DNA from: Paenibacillus harenae DSM 16969
GTDB lineage: Bacteria > Bacillota > Bacilli > Paenibacillales > Paenibacillaceae
Length of the DNA stretch: 64,000 nt
Reading direction: 5' to 3'
Assembly: GCF_000422465.1 (NCBI RefSeq)
Contig: NZ_AULV01000015.1
Location: 62,001-126,000 of the forward strand
Part shown: positions 38,812-47,997 of the stretch, piece after piece
How the letters are laid out: each line of letters begins with the position of its first letter
Position numbering within the stretch: the stretch's first letter is position 1
Translations under genes and position numbers: made by a program
Notes under the pieces: generated by a model
What the model saw: only the letters and a program-made list of their open reading frames with translations
The model's database searches: none
Told to the model about the DNA's origin: nothing

Positions 38812-41800
38812 TTACTTGAAGCCCAAGAGCTTGTAAATAATAGCTGCCGCTTCAGCGCGAGCAGCGGTTCCCTTTGGCTGAAACCTACCGTTACCCCTGC
38901 CATTAATAATGCCTGCATGGCTCAGCTCTTGTACGGCTTCTGCCGCGTAAGGGCTGATTTGGCCGGCATCCCGGAACGATACCGCTTCGCCTGGCGCATT
39001 CGTAAGGCCAGCCGCCTTCATCGCGCGGTAAGCGATAACGGCCATGTCCTGGCGGGTGATCGTGTCGTTCACCCCGAAAGTACCGTCCTCTCTGCCCAAA
39101 ACAATGCCAAGCTTCTCGGCAGCAGCGATCGAATCGGAATACCGCCCGCCGCCCTGCACATCGCCCATCGTGCTGACCGCGTCTTCCGCCGATAGCTCAA
39201 GCGCGGTTATAAGCATGTGGACGAATGCTGCCCGCGTGATGCCGCCATTAGGCTCAAACTTGCCGTCGCCTGTTCCATGGACAACTTCACGGGAAGCCAA
39301 CGTTTCAACGATCGTCTGCGACCAGGCGGCCTGGTTAAGATCAGAGAATGAAACCGTCGCAAGCGCCGCGCCGTACGGGCTGAAGTGCTTCGGACTAAAT
39401 GTGATTTTGCCCGCCTCACGGTCGTACTTCACGTTTTTCACCACTTCCAGCTTACCGTCTTCTCCAATATAATAGACCGCGATTTGATGCGGCTTCTCGC
39501 CCGGCTTCAGCTCGTAATCCATTTCGACGGTGACCGAATGGCGTTTCAGTTCGCTAATGTTCTTGTCATCCACTAGAAGCGTGAAATCATAGACAGGATA
39601 ACCGTCAACCCGTATCTTCACATCCTCCGGAAGCCTGGTGACGTCAACCTCCGTTATTTCAAGCACCAGCTCGCCTGCATTCTCATCCAGAACCCCAGCC
39701 GCTTCTTCGGCTGAGATGAAGACCGTTACTTTGCCTGCTTGAATCGCAAGCGTATCGATTGTTTCATGGTCGAAAAAGCCCTGTACAGGAACAGTCACTC
39801 TCGTGCTCTTCAAAGCCCCCGCTTTGGAATTAACCGTAATCGCAAGCGTACTGCCTTGCGCGGTTTCCAGCGCTCTCAACACATCGCTCGATGACACGTT
39901 AACTTCCGCTTTGCCGGCAGAATTCGGCTTCACGTTAAAGGTAACCTTCCCGTCAGCTGCACTTGGCGCAGCCGGTGTTCCGCCAGGGGAGCCTGTGCCC
40001 GGAGGATTGGACGGATTGCCAGGATCCGGAGTGGACGGCGTCCTCGTCGTCACAAGCTTCAAGACACCGTAACCGGAGGTGTCCTGCCAGGACCGGCCGG
40101 AGGCGTCGTTCCATATGGCGACGCTGTCTCTTCCGCCTGCTCCATCCTGATCATTATTCACCTGGAAATCGAAGCCGATCAGCTGTCCGTCAACAGGGGT
40201 AACCGCATCCAGATTGATTTTTGCCTCAATGACATATCCGCCGTCCACAAGCTTGGCGGCCGTGTAGAAGCTGCCGGCGAGAGAGGCGGGGTTGGTGCTT
40301 CGTTCATTCAAGTAATTGACTCGGTATTGCCCGTCGTCCGCTTGATAGTCGACTGTTTTGGCGTTATTCTGATCGACGAAGATTTCCACGGAATCCTGCT
40401 CATGAACAGCGGTGCTTTGCTTAGACAATATCTCGTCCGTAACGTGCGCGTAGACATACAAGTAGTCGTCATCCCACATCGTTCTGGCTTTTGCCGTTGC
40501 GCCCGATGTTCCTTGAACCCATACGCCGGTTTCAATTTCTTCCGCCTGGTCCCATAGCGCGTCTCTCTCGCCATCGATCCCAGGCGTGCCTTTGACAGAC
40601 TCAGCGACATGCAGCGGCTGCTTTAACGTCAGCTCGCCAATTCCTTCGGCGGATTGATCCTGATTATGCATGCGGTCGCTCCAGGAAGCGTTAGCTGTGC
40701 CGTCCGCGTCTGTTACGCGCAGATCGAATGCAATCGTGTCGTCCATCTGAACGGGAGCCTGCCATGGCACGCTCATCTCCAACCGGTAACCGCCGGTTCT
40801 CTCGACCGCAGTCGCAGCGCTTCGGGAGAAGGCATACGTCCGGCCGTTAACAAACCATTCAACCGTATCGTCGGCATGAACTGCAGCGTCCTCGACATCA
40901 ACCCATACATATAGACGGTCAGTGTCCCACAGTACCTTCATCGCTGCGGCAAGTCCATCTGAGGACTGGAGCTGTACGCCTCTGAGGACATCCCATGCCA
41001 ATTCCGGGTTTCCGTCCACGATGGGCGTTCCCTGCGTAACGTTCAGCTTCTTCGTTTGAACTGGCACCTTGGATGGATCTGCAACAGCCCAGTAAGCCAA
41101 TTTGGATTGCAAGTTTTTATCGAATAAGAACGGAGCTTGGACGCGATTGGTTCCCTCAGGGAACGTCGTCAGCCAGGTACGGTCATCGCCAAGCCCCCAG
41201 AAGGTGACATTGCTGATATAGTCCTTATCGCCGCTGTCCTCCAGCCCCTTGAGCCCATCGAACAAATCCTGATACCGGTACGCAAGCTCCAGCAGAACGC
41301 TTTCCGGAATTTCACCGTAGCTCGGAGCGTTATCCGCCGTATACAAGCTGATATCCAGCTCCGTAATTTGGTTGTCGAATCCGGCATCCCCGAACTTCTT
41401 GATCGAGTTCACGATCGAAGAAATGGACGGATTCTGGATGTTAATATGGGTCTGATGTCCAACGCCGTGAATTGGATAATCGACGGTGCCGTCCTCTGCG
41501 TCTTCTTCTCTCAACTGCATGACCAGGTCGTATAAAATGTCGCGTTTGCCCGGATCATTCGTGCCGTAATCGTTAATGTACAGCTTCGCGTCCGGATCTA
41601 GCGCATGCACCGTTCTGAACGCTTCGCGAATATAATCGAGACCGGTAATCTGATACCACGCGCTGTTGCGCATGCCGTTCGGTCCACCCGGATCGATTAC
41701 CTCGTTCACTACATCCCAGCCTTCAACCTGCACGCCGGTTGCTTTCACATGCTCCACTACCGCCGTAATATGCTCTCTCATCCGATCGAGCAGCAGCTTT

Positions 41801-43206
41801 TTGTTCGCTTCGCGTTTGGCCGGATCGGTCTCTTCGATCATGAGCTTTCCATTTTCATCCTCGAACATCCAATCCGCCACCTGCGAATGCCAGACGAGCG
41901 TATGATACCTCATATTCAACTGATTCTCTTTGGCAAAAGCAATCAGCTTATCGGGATCCGTCCAGTTAAACACGCCTTCCTGCGGCTGAACGCTGCCCGG
42001 CTTCATGGAGTTTTCCGCAACGATCGTATTGTAATGCTTCTTCAGTAACTCCTGATGCTTGCCTCCCGTCTGAGCCGGTTCGACGGCTGCCCCTATGGAG
42101 AAATAATCCGCAAATACATCCTTCAAATTCGCGATATCCGTTTCGATATCGGGCTGCGGCTGCGTCGGCACCCAGGAGAGCTCGAAATCGTCGATATAAA
42201 ATGACCTTGTCTCGCCATATTCCTCGGCCACTTCTACATACGCGTTTAGAATGGTTGCCGCAGATGATACGGTGAACGTACCTGTTAACTGTACCCATTC
42301 ATCGTCTGTAACCGTTGTATTGGCGGAGACGTTGGTAAACGAATTTTCGCCTGACTGCACGCTCATGCGTATCGTCGTATCTGCCTGCCCTGGCGCCATT
42401 TTGACCCAAACGGAAAAATTATACTTATGACCCAAGTGCATCTTCCCGATTACGTCCAGCAGCGGTCCCTGATACCGCTGAGACGCGCCTGTCAGCAAGC
42501 TTTGATCACCGCCGTGAGCATCCTCTGCCGATACGCTTACCGGGTCTTTGCCGTTTCTTGCCTTCCAACCTTGCTGGCCGTCTTCAAAATCCGACCGGAC
42601 GCCTGATTGATCCAGGTTGCCGGGGTCTGGATCCGTACCTGGCGTCACGTCAATGATGACAACCTCATCGATAAAAATATCCGCCGTTGAGCTGGATGCT
42701 TCAACAGATTCCACCCAAATGCGGAATTCCGTAGTATTGTCCGGCACCGGATATCCCAGTTTTTCTAAGATTGTCCACTCGGACGCATTCGCTTCTTTGT
42801 TGCCGATTATCCAGGGATAAGCTGCCGTCCCGTCCGATACGACCTTGGACGCTACGTGAAGCGTGTCCGTCCCTTCACCCAATTTGACTTTAAGCGATAC
42901 GTCATACGTATGTCCCGGCTGTACATAACTCGTCAGATCCATGCTGGGACTGCTGTTTCTCGCGCTGCGGTTTTTAAACTGCAAGGAATGGCTTCCTTCG
43001 GACGCCTGATCCGGCGAGACCGCAACTTCGCCTGCGCCGCCCCAAGACAAGCGTTCCCAGCCGCCTGTGAGGCCGTTCTCGAAACCTTGCTCCAGCACCG
43101 CTGGTGCTCCGCTCGCCGCCTGCGCCTTACCGGCAAACTGACTTACAGGAAACAGCACGCTGACCATCATTATGAAAGCGGTTACTAAACTGAGCTTTCT
43201 TAGCAC
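38812..43206 (-). CDS. Multidomain GH10 endo-beta-1,4-xylanase with CBMs and SLH anchor
   Basis: A 1464-residue secreted protein. A signal peptide (1-30, cleavage near AQA-AS) is followed by two CBM22/CBM_4_9-type modules (about 33-188 and 203-347), a GH10 domain (about 355-705) with acid/base Glu502 in WDVVNEVI and nucleophile Glu616 in ITELDIS, two CBM9-type modules (about 720-885 and 890-1075), a Pro/Gly/Ser linker (about 1077-1100), a beta-rich module (about 1105-1260), and three SLH repeats (about 1270-1464). It should degrade xylan while bound to the cell surface through the S-layer homology repeats. The start is GTG after AGGGGGT. This is the standard plan of large Paenibacillus surface xylanases. 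A candidate cre site lies by the promoter. Confidence 0.93.
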   Translation of the reverse strand: MLRKLSLVTAFIMMVSVLFPVSQFAGKAQAASGAPAVLEQGFENGLTGGWERLSWGGAGEVAVSPDQASEGSHSLQFKNRSARNSSPSMDLTSYVQPGHTYDVSLKVKLGEGTDTLHVASKVVSDGTAAYPWIIGNKEANASEWTILEKLGYPVPDNTTEFRIWVESVEASSSTADIFIDEVVIIDVTPGTDPDPGNLDQSGVRSDFEDGQQGWKARNGKDPVSVSAEDAHGGDQSLLTGASQRYQGPLLDVIGKMHLGHKYNFSVWVKMAPGQADTTIRMSVQSGENSFTNVSANTTVTDDEWVQLTGTFTVSSAATILNAYVEVAEEYGETRSFYIDDFELSWVPTQPQPDIETDIANLKDVFADYFSIGAAVEPAQTGGKHQELLKKHYNTIVAENSMKPGSVQPQEGVFNWTDPDKLIAFAKENQLNMRYHTLVWHSQVADWMFEDENGKLMIEETDPAKREANKKLLLDRMREHITAVVEHVKATGVQVEGWDVVNEVIDPGGPNGMRNSAWYQITGLDYIREAFRTVHALDPDAKLYINDYGTNDPGKRDILYDLVMQLREEDAEDGTVDYPIHGVGHQTHINIQNPSISSIVNSIKKFGDAGFDNQITELDISLYTADNAPSYGEIPESVLLELAYRYQDLFDGLKGLEDSGDKDYISNVTFWGLGDDRTWLTTFPEGTNRVQAPFLFDKNLQSKLAYWAVADPSKVPVQTKKLNVTQGTPIVDGNPELAWDVLRGVQLQSSDGLAAAMKVLWDTDRLYVWVDVEDAAVHADDTVEWFVNGRTYAFSRSAATAVERTGGYRLEMSVPWQAPVQMDDTIAFDLRVTDADGTANASWSDRMHNQDQSAEGIGELTLKQPLHVAESVKGTPGIDGERDALWDQAEEIETGVWVQGTSGATAKARTMWDDDYLYVYAHVTDEILSKQSTAVHEQDSVEIFVDQNNAKTVDYQADDGQYRVNYLNERSTNPASLAGSFYTAAKLVDGGYVIEAKINLDAVTPVDGQLIGFDFQVNNDQDGAGGRDSVAIWNDASGRSWQDTSGYGVLKLVTTRTPSTPDPGNPSNPPGTGSPGGTPAAPSAADGKVTFNVKPNSAGKAEVNVSSSDVLRALETAQGSTLAITVNSKAGALKSTRVTVPVQGFFDHETIDTLAIQAGKVTVFISAEEAAGVLDENAGELVLEITEVDVTRLPEDVKIRVDGYPVYDFTLLVDDKNISELKRHSVTVEMDYELKPGEKPHQIAVYYIGEDGKLEVVKNVKYDREAGKITFSPKHFSPYGAALATVSFSDLNQAAWSQTIVETLASREVVHGTGDGKFEPNGGITRAAFVHMLITALELSAEDAVSTMGDVQGGGRYSDSIAAAEKLGIVLGREDGTFGVNDTITRQDMAVIAYRAMKAAGLTNAPGEAVSFRDAGQISPYAAEAVQELSHAGIINGRGNGRFQPKGTAARAEAAAIIYKLLGFK

Positions 43207-43238
43207 ACATTTAACCCCCTTAATGAAATGTTAAAATA

Positions 43239-43252
43239 TGAAAGCTCTTTCA
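43239..43252. promoter_or_regulatory. Candidate cre (CcpA) site before the xylanase gene
   Basis: TGAAAGCTCTTTCA matches the consensus TGAAAGCGCTTTCA at 13 of 14 positions. It is part of a 16-bp palindrome (ATGAAAG-CT-CTTTCAT) immediately downstream of the predicted -10, a usual roadblock position for catabolite repression of a xylanase. Confidence 0.65.
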
Positions 43253-43256
43253 TGTT

Positions 43257-43285
43257 AATATAATCGCATTTCCAGCAACACCCAA
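43257..43285 (-). promoter_or_regulatory. Candidate promoter of the xylanase gene
   Basis: TTGGGT (43285-43280) and TATATT (43262-43257) on the minus strand with a 17-bp spacer. The -35 is weak. The cre-like palindrome follows at once. Confidence 0.45.
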
Positions 43286-43334
43286 AAAAGCTTAGTTGTT
43301 ACTACAAAAACCATAGTAGTGTCCCGGGACATAA

Positions 43335-43370
43335 GAAAAACCGTCCGAAAGATCACAGACGGTCCTTTTA
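43335..43370. terminator. Terminator between the broken kinase gene and the xylanase promoter
   Basis: ACCGTC and GACGGT pair (6 bp, 12-nt loop), with TTTTTC following on the minus strand and CCTTTT on the plus strand. It lies about 55 bp after the kinase stop. Confidence 0.6.
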
Positions 43371-43424
43371 GCGGGATCGGCGATGGGGTTTCTATTCCAC
43401 CCTATTCATTCCATTTCAACAAAG

Positions 43425-43901
43425 CTATAATTCGAGTTCCAGCAGCTCGAGCTGCCGAACAACTTCGTCGATCGGTGCAGAGGCGTCGATCTCCATGGTT
43501 GCTGTGGCCCGTAATAAGGGTTCGACTTCAGTGAGATGGCAGAGGATAAGTTCCCGCTCTTCCGGACTTTTCCCATAGTTGTTATTGTCCCGGTCGGCAA
43601 TCCTCGCCAGTATGACATCAGCAGGCGCACTAAACAAAACCACATGGTCGAAAAACGGGTAAAATTTCCCCTGATTTGACTTGCAGCCGGCAACAAAGAG
43701 CATACCCTCCCGGTGAGAGGTTAGAAGCCCCATCATCGCATCTTCTCGCTAAATCCAGTCGTTGGAACCGTCTGGGAGTTGAATCCAATGGCTCCACATG
43801 CCGCTGTCCGTATCCACAACGCGGTGGCCTCGTTCACCAAGTTTCTCTAAAGCTGTCGTTTTCCCCGTTCCGGACATTCCGGTGATCAGTATTCGCAACA
43901 C
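43425..43901 (-). pseudogene. P-loop nucleotide kinase gene interrupted by one amber codon
   Basis: Reading from GTG at 43901 (GGAGGAT upstream) gives LRILITGMSGTGKTTALEK, a complete Walker A, then 50 codons to a TAG at 43751-43749. The same frame continues immediately as REDAMMGLLTSHREG... to 43425, with the hydrophobic VVLFSAPADVILARIADRD and lid-like NNNYGKSPEEREL. Together they would form a 158-residue AAA/shikimate-kinase-like small kinase. A single TGG-to-TAG or CAG-to-TAG change explains the break. It could be a sequencing error, a recent mutation or, less likely, readthrough. Confidence 0.8.
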
Positions 43902-43933
43902 ATATCCTCCTCGTCAATTGCCCGTGCAAACAT

Positions 43934-44956
43934 TTATATCGCGTTATACATAACCTCATCCATTTTCCTCGCTATCGCGCCGGTGCCGTTATCGATATTG
44001 GCCAGCAGATGAGCGCGCAGGTTTGATTTTACGTATACCGAGGATCGCATCGACACACCCGGATCGCTGCCCGTCACGTAATATTTGAAAATTTCGTCGT
44101 CTATGATCGAGATCCAAACACCATACCCGTAATGGATATGTTCGTTATAACTTGTGTGGGGCGACAGCATTTTTTCCGTCATACGCTTCGATAACAACTG
44201 GTTGCCCATCAGAGCCTGCCAGAACCTGTCAATATCATAGACCGTCGTGAAGGCTCCGCCATCCGGCCCGCCGACGACAGGAACGGCGTATATATTCGTT
44301 TTCCAAGTAGAACCGCTATCTATATAACCGGCTGCTGTCCGCTCCGGCAGTTGATCCATCCGGAAGTAGCCCGTATCTTCCATACCGCAAGCCCGGAAAA
44401 TCCGTTCCTCGACATAGGCCTGAAAGGCCGTCCCTGTCAGCTGCTCCACGATCAGCCCGAGTACGATAAAACCCGCATTGCTATATGAAAATCGGTCGCC
44501 GGGAGCAAATTTCATCACGTTATTCTGAAACATAGGCAAAAAGCTCGCCGGTTCTATCATGGCGTAAGTCGGCAAGTTTTTCCACAGATCCGCATAATCG
44601 TTCATGGTCTCTTCGTCAAAATAATCGGATATTCCTGAGCTGTGAGTCAGCAGATGATGTACGGTAATGCCCGGGTCGAAGTGCGGAAACGACACAGAAA
44701 GGCAGTCGCGTAGCAACGTATCAAAGCTCAACAGTCCTTGGTCGACCAACTGGCATACCGCCACCGCGGTAAAAATCTTGCAGCCGGACGCCATGCCGAA
44801 CCGCGTATCCGTCCGATTCCTTAACTTCTCGCTTCGATTGGCAAATCCGTAGCCCTGCTCGAAGAGCGGGCCGCGGTCGTTCCCGACAAGTACCGCGCCG
44901 GAGAACGGAATATCCGCTTCCCGGCTGCACAATTCTATGATTTGTTCTATTTGCAT
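43934..44956 (-). CDS. Serine beta-lactamase-like hydrolase
   Basis: A 340-residue class C beta-lactamase/PBP4*-type fold. The catalytic Ser-x-x-Lys is in FGMASGCKIFTA (about 54-65), the Tyr-x-Asn in FSYSNAGFIVLG, and LLTHSSGISDYFDE is a family hallmark. A GSDPGVSMRS strand replaces the KTG of lactamases. There is no signal peptide, so it is probably a cytoplasmic esterase or peptidase rather than a beta-lactamase. GAGGTGAG precedes the ATG. It lies 33 bp upstream of the broken kinase gene in the same direction. Confidence 0.87.
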   Translation of the reverse strand: MQIEQIIELCSREADIPFSGAVLVGNDRGPLFEQGYGFANRSEKLRNRTDTRFGMASGCKIFTAVAVCQLVDQGLLSFDTLLRDCLSVSFPHFDPGITVHHLLTHSSGISDYFDEETMNDYADLWKNLPTYAMIEPASFLPMFQNNVMKFAPGDRFSYSNAGFIVLGLIVEQLTGTAFQAYVEERIFRACGMEDTGYFRMDQLPERTAAGYIDSGSTWKTNIYAVPVVGGPDGGAFTTVYDIDRFWQALMGNQLLSKRMTEKMLSPHTSYNEHIHYGYGVWISIIDDEIFKYYVTGSDPGVSMRSSVYVKSNLRAHLLANIDNGTGAIARKMDEVMYNAI

Positions 44957-45109
44957 TGTGAAGACTCACCTCGAACTCTGAATTTCCTATGCTTCAATCA
45001 TACTGCGATCCTTTTCATTATGGGAATAAATTTCGATTATAGCTGAATTTTACCGTCAATTGTTTGGCGTTACTACATGACCAGCACATAAGGGACGGCT
45101 CCTATCGGC

Positions 45110-45523
45110 TTAACTCTTACTAATAACAATGGATAATTTATAGTTCACATAGCGGTTTATTTCGCTCAAAAACCTGTCGAGCTCCTCGTTGGAAGGGAAT
45201 CTGCAATCCATGAGGTAGCAGCCCTCTCCGCTGATCTTGTAATTATGGACGACGTATAGACTCTTCGTTTCTACAAACGACAAGAACGGCTGGTGATCGA
45301 AGCTCTTCGTAAAAATCGTTATAAACGCGTGAACCGGGTAACCCGTTTTTTGGTGATCCAAACAAACGGTATAGCCTTCAATTACGCCTTCTTCCTCCAG
45401 CTTCATTACCCGGTTGGCCGTCGCCTGACCGGTGAGGTGAACCTTCTCGCCCAGCTTCTTCATCGAAATTCTGCCGTCCGCGACCAGTTCTTCAAGGATA
45501 CGCTTATCCGTATGATCCAGCAT
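45110..45523 (-). CDS. Lrp/AsnC-family regulator
   Basis: A 137-residue protein with the Lrp helix-turn-helix (LDHTDKRILEELVADGRISMKKLGEKVHLTGQATANRVMKLEEEGVIEGYTV) and a C-terminal RAM domain. The ATG at 45523 after AGAGG is preferred over a TTG three codons earlier. It is divergent from the metallo-hydrolase gene (121 bp between starts), so that gene is the most likely target, apart from autoregulation. The ligand is unknown. Confidence 0.87.
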   Translation of the reverse strand: MLDHTDKRILEELVADGRISMKKLGEKVHLTGQATANRVMKLEEEGVIEGYTVCLDHQKTGYPVHAFITIFTKSFDHQPFLSFVETKSLYVVHNYKISGEGCYLMDCRFPSNEELDRFLSEINRYVNYKLSIVISKS

Positions 45524-45644
45524 CACATCCAACCTCTTTCACAATTCAAGTATTTCTGTCTTTATACGTGATTTTCATTATGTATTCGCTCTTACCTAAA
45601 TGCTAACCTAAAAGAAGAAATTGTGAAAGGGAGGCATGAACGGC

Positions 45645-46400
45645 ATGCAAATCAGACAAATACGAAATGCAACGATCGTACTGAACTACGGCGGCTTAAC
45701 TTTTTTGATCGATCCGTACTTGGGGGCAAAAGGGGCCTATCCGCCCGTAACGAATACGGCTAATCAAGTGAATAATCCGACAGCCGATTTACCGATTTCC
45801 GTTGAGGATATTATTCAGGCTGATGCCGTCATCGTCACTCACCTGCACCCTGACCACTTCGATGCGGCGGCGGTCAAGGCGCTTCCCAAAGACGCGAACA
45901 TGATTGCGCAATCCGACGAAGACGCCGAAGCCATCCGAAATGCAGGATTTCGTAACGTCCAGGCCCTAGACCGCGTTGCCCAATTGCATGACGTTCGTCT
46001 GACCCGGACAAGAGGCAAGCATGGCACAGGTAAAATCGGGAAATTAATGGGGAATGTCTCCGGCGTAGTCTTGAGCCATCCGGATGAAAAAACATTATAT
46101 ATCGCGGGCGATACGATTTGGTGCGATGATGTGGAAGAGGCAATCCGCATTCATCGGCCGGAAGTGATTGTTGTCAACGGAGGGGCTGCGCAATTCCTGC
46201 AAGGAGATCCCATTACGATGGGCAAGGAAGATATCTGCCGGACGTACTCGGCTGCCCCGCAAGCGACGATTATCGTATCTCATATGGAGGCGGTCAATCA
46301 CTGCATTTTGTCCCGGCGGGAGTTGACGGGGTTTATTGAAGAGAAGGGCCTCGCCGCCCATATATTCGTCCCTGCAGACGGTGAAACGATCATTCGTTAA
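45645..46400 (+). CDS. MBL-fold metallo-hydrolase
   Basis: A 251-residue metallo-beta-lactamase-fold protein. It starts MQIRQIRNATIVLNYGGLTFLIDPYL. The metal site is THLHPDHFD, with further ligands in YIAGDTIWCDD and IVSHMEAVNH. This resembles the UlaG/YcbL-like lactonase-type group. The ATG at 45645 has GGGAGG at a normal distance; the one at 45636 is too close. It is divergent from the Lrp gene. Confidence 0.85.
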   Translation: MQIRQIRNATIVLNYGGLTFLIDPYLGAKGAYPPVTNTANQVNNPTADLPISVEDIIQADAVIVTHLHPDHFDAAAVKALPKDANMIAQSDEDAEAIRNAGFRNVQALDRVAQLHDVRLTRTRGKHGTGKIGKLMGNVSGVVLSHPDEKTLYIAGDTIWCDDVEEAIRIHRPEVIVVNGGAAQFLQGDPITMGKEDICRTYSAAPQATIIVSHMEAVNHCILSRRELTGFIEEKGLAAHIFVPADGETIIR

Positions 46401-46445
46401 GCAACTGCTTGATGCTGCGCTGAATCCTGATTTTTTCGGGCACAA

Positions 46446-46493
46446 CAAAATTGCGGCAGATTAAGACATTATGGTCATCTCCTAATCTGCCGC
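46446..46493 (-). terminator. Terminator of the lipoprotein gene
   Basis: GCGGCAGATTA and TAATCTGCCGC form a perfect 11-bp stem with a 19-nt loop, followed on the minus strand by AATTTTG. It separates two convergent genes. Confidence 0.7.
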
Positions 46494-46495
46494 TG

Positions 46496-47176
46496 TTACT
46501 TCTCCTGTATGGCGTCCATAAACGCGACCACGTTCTCCAGCCTCACGGTTTTGACAACCAGCTTCTCGTTATCAAACACCAGGAAGACCGGGAGCGCCCC
46601 GATATCGAGAGCCTTTTTCAGATCCAGCACATAATCGGGATTGTATTCGACCCAGCCCAGCCCTCCTTGGAACACGGACGGAGCCTCTCTCTCAAAATAA
46701 TCGCTGTCGTAGGGCAGTTCGGTTCCTTGTTCATACATGATGATCGTGCGATAGCTGCCTTCCGCCCTCGCAAGCATGCCGAGACGCTTTAACACCTCCT
46801 CATTGCCCATCGTCAGCAATATCAGTTCATCCGGCGCGTTCGCCAAGTCCTTGTCCTTGGGCTGCTTTATTTCCACTTTCTGGCCGAGCTTCAGATCGTC
46901 CCACTTCAGCTGAGCACCGGCCTCGTTCGTCAGCTTGGTGCCCGGCAGCACTTGCGCCGTATATTCGGCTCCCCAGTCCTCTATCGCCGGGCCCGGTTCA
47001 TCCCGCTTCATCCATTCCGATACGTCAAAAGTGACTGTTTGCTCCGCTTCATCTAATGAACTGACGAAGCCGATCATCTGATCGTCACGATATTGCCCGT
47101 ATGGCTTGCCTGAGCAAGCAGAGAAGATTGAGCAGACGGATACGACCATCAGAATAAAAAATGAGAATCTCCCCAT
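46496..47176 (-). CDS. Lipoprotein of unknown function
   Basis: About 226 residues. A lipoprotein signal (MGRFSFFILMVVSVCSIFSAC, lipobox ending SAC) leads to a mature protein exposed outside the membrane. The mature part has no recognised domain; it holds a beta-rich region (about 30-110, MIGFVSSLDEAEQTVTFDV...KLGQKVEIKQP) and a later segment (about 195-215, ALPVFLVFDNEKLVVKTV). The ATG at 47176 follows GGAGGTG; the reading to 47212 is not supported. It has no operon partner. Confidence 0.75.
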   Translation of the reverse strand: MGRFSFFILMVVSVCSIFSACSGKPYGQYRDDQMIGFVSSLDEAEQTVTFDVSEWMKRDEPGPAIEDWGAEYTAQVLPGTKLTNEAGAQLKWDDLKLGQKVEIKQPKDKDLANAPDELILLTMGNEEVLKRLGMLARAEGSYRTIIMYEQGTELPYDSDYFEREAPSVFQGGLGWVEYNPDYVLDLKKALDIGALPVFLVFDNEKLVVKTVRLENVVAFMDAIQEK

Positions 47177-47247
47177 TCGCTCCCACCTCCTTCCGGCATA
47201 TACGAACAACAATTCTATGAGTACAGATTATTTATAGATTATATATA

Positions 47248-47302
47248 GCTTTTGGATTGCTTTTGGATTGCTTTGGATTGCTTTTGGATTGCTTTTTGGA
47301 TT
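47248..47302. repeat. Short tandem repeat GCTTTTGGATT (five copies)
   Basis: Five consecutive units of 10-12 bp differ only in the length of the T run (4, 4, 3, 4, 5), a signature of slippage. It lies in the long intergenic stretch 47177-47997, which has no supported gene; a TATAAT-like element occurs near 47357. Confidence 0.8.
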
Positions 47303-47599
47303 GCTTATGTACGGCTTGCCTTCCGTTCACTCATTTCCTCATCTGCGGTCGTGTTATATAATAGAACGAGATCTAATAATCTTCTACTTTTGCAGAGTGA
47401 GCGGGAAAAGCTCCTGTTATTTTTGCTTGGATATGATGTATGCTACACCTAACGGGAAAACCTGGAACTAATATGATTTTCGCGTCTCACCGGCTTTTAT
47501 GGCCACATTAGTGGGAGGAAATCCGGTTAGCCGATCCTTGTTCGATTTCTGAAGCAATTTTGGGGATATTTTTCGGTTAGCTGATTGCGTTTCGATAGT

Positions 47600-47985
47600 T
47601 TTATTGCGTAAAACCTGTAGATTATGCTTACGATGCCAGTATTGCTGCTCAACACCTAAGAGTATACTTTCGACGCCAGTTTGCTGCGCAAAACTTAAGT
47701 CTATGCTTTCGATGCCAATTTTGCTGCTCATTACTTAAGACGATGCTTGCGAAGCCAATGTTGCTGCGAAAACTTAAGTCTATGCTTTTGATGCCAGTGT
47801 TGCAGCGCAACACTTAAGACGATGCTTACGATTACGATGCCGGTTTTGCCGCAGCAAACGTAAGTCTATACTTTCGACACCAGTTTTGCTGCGCAAAACT
47901 TAAGTCTATGCTTTCGACACCAGTTTTGCTGCGCAAAACTTAAGTCTATGCTTTCGATGCCAGTTTTGCTTCGCAAAACTTTAAG
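47600..47985. repeat. Iteron-like array of about nine 40-bp repeats before a parB-type gene
   Basis: A unit of about 40 bp (core CTTAAGTCTATGCTTTCGA, then YRCCAGTTTTGCTGCGCAAAA) recurs about nine times. The last three copies are almost identical and earlier ones more diverged; one carries a 6-bp insertion near 47830. Each unit contains the palindrome TTTTGC-TGC-GCAAAA and a CTTAAG. The array stops about 10 bp before the Shine-Dalgarno of the ParB-like gene. There are no unique spacers, so it is not a CRISPR. It resembles plasmid iterons or a centromere-like array. Confidence 0.85.
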
Positions 47986-47997
47986 GAGAATCAAAAA

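Noticed and set aside
47252..47452. Small hydrophobic ORF made from the GCTTTTGGATT repeat
   Set aside because: The FWIA repeats arise from slippage DNA. Length varies with T runs and no ribosome binding site precedes it.
47600..47985. CRISPR-like regular repeats
   Set aside because: The 40-bp units are contiguous and diverge gradually, with no unique spacers and no cas genes. They fit iterons or a tandem array.
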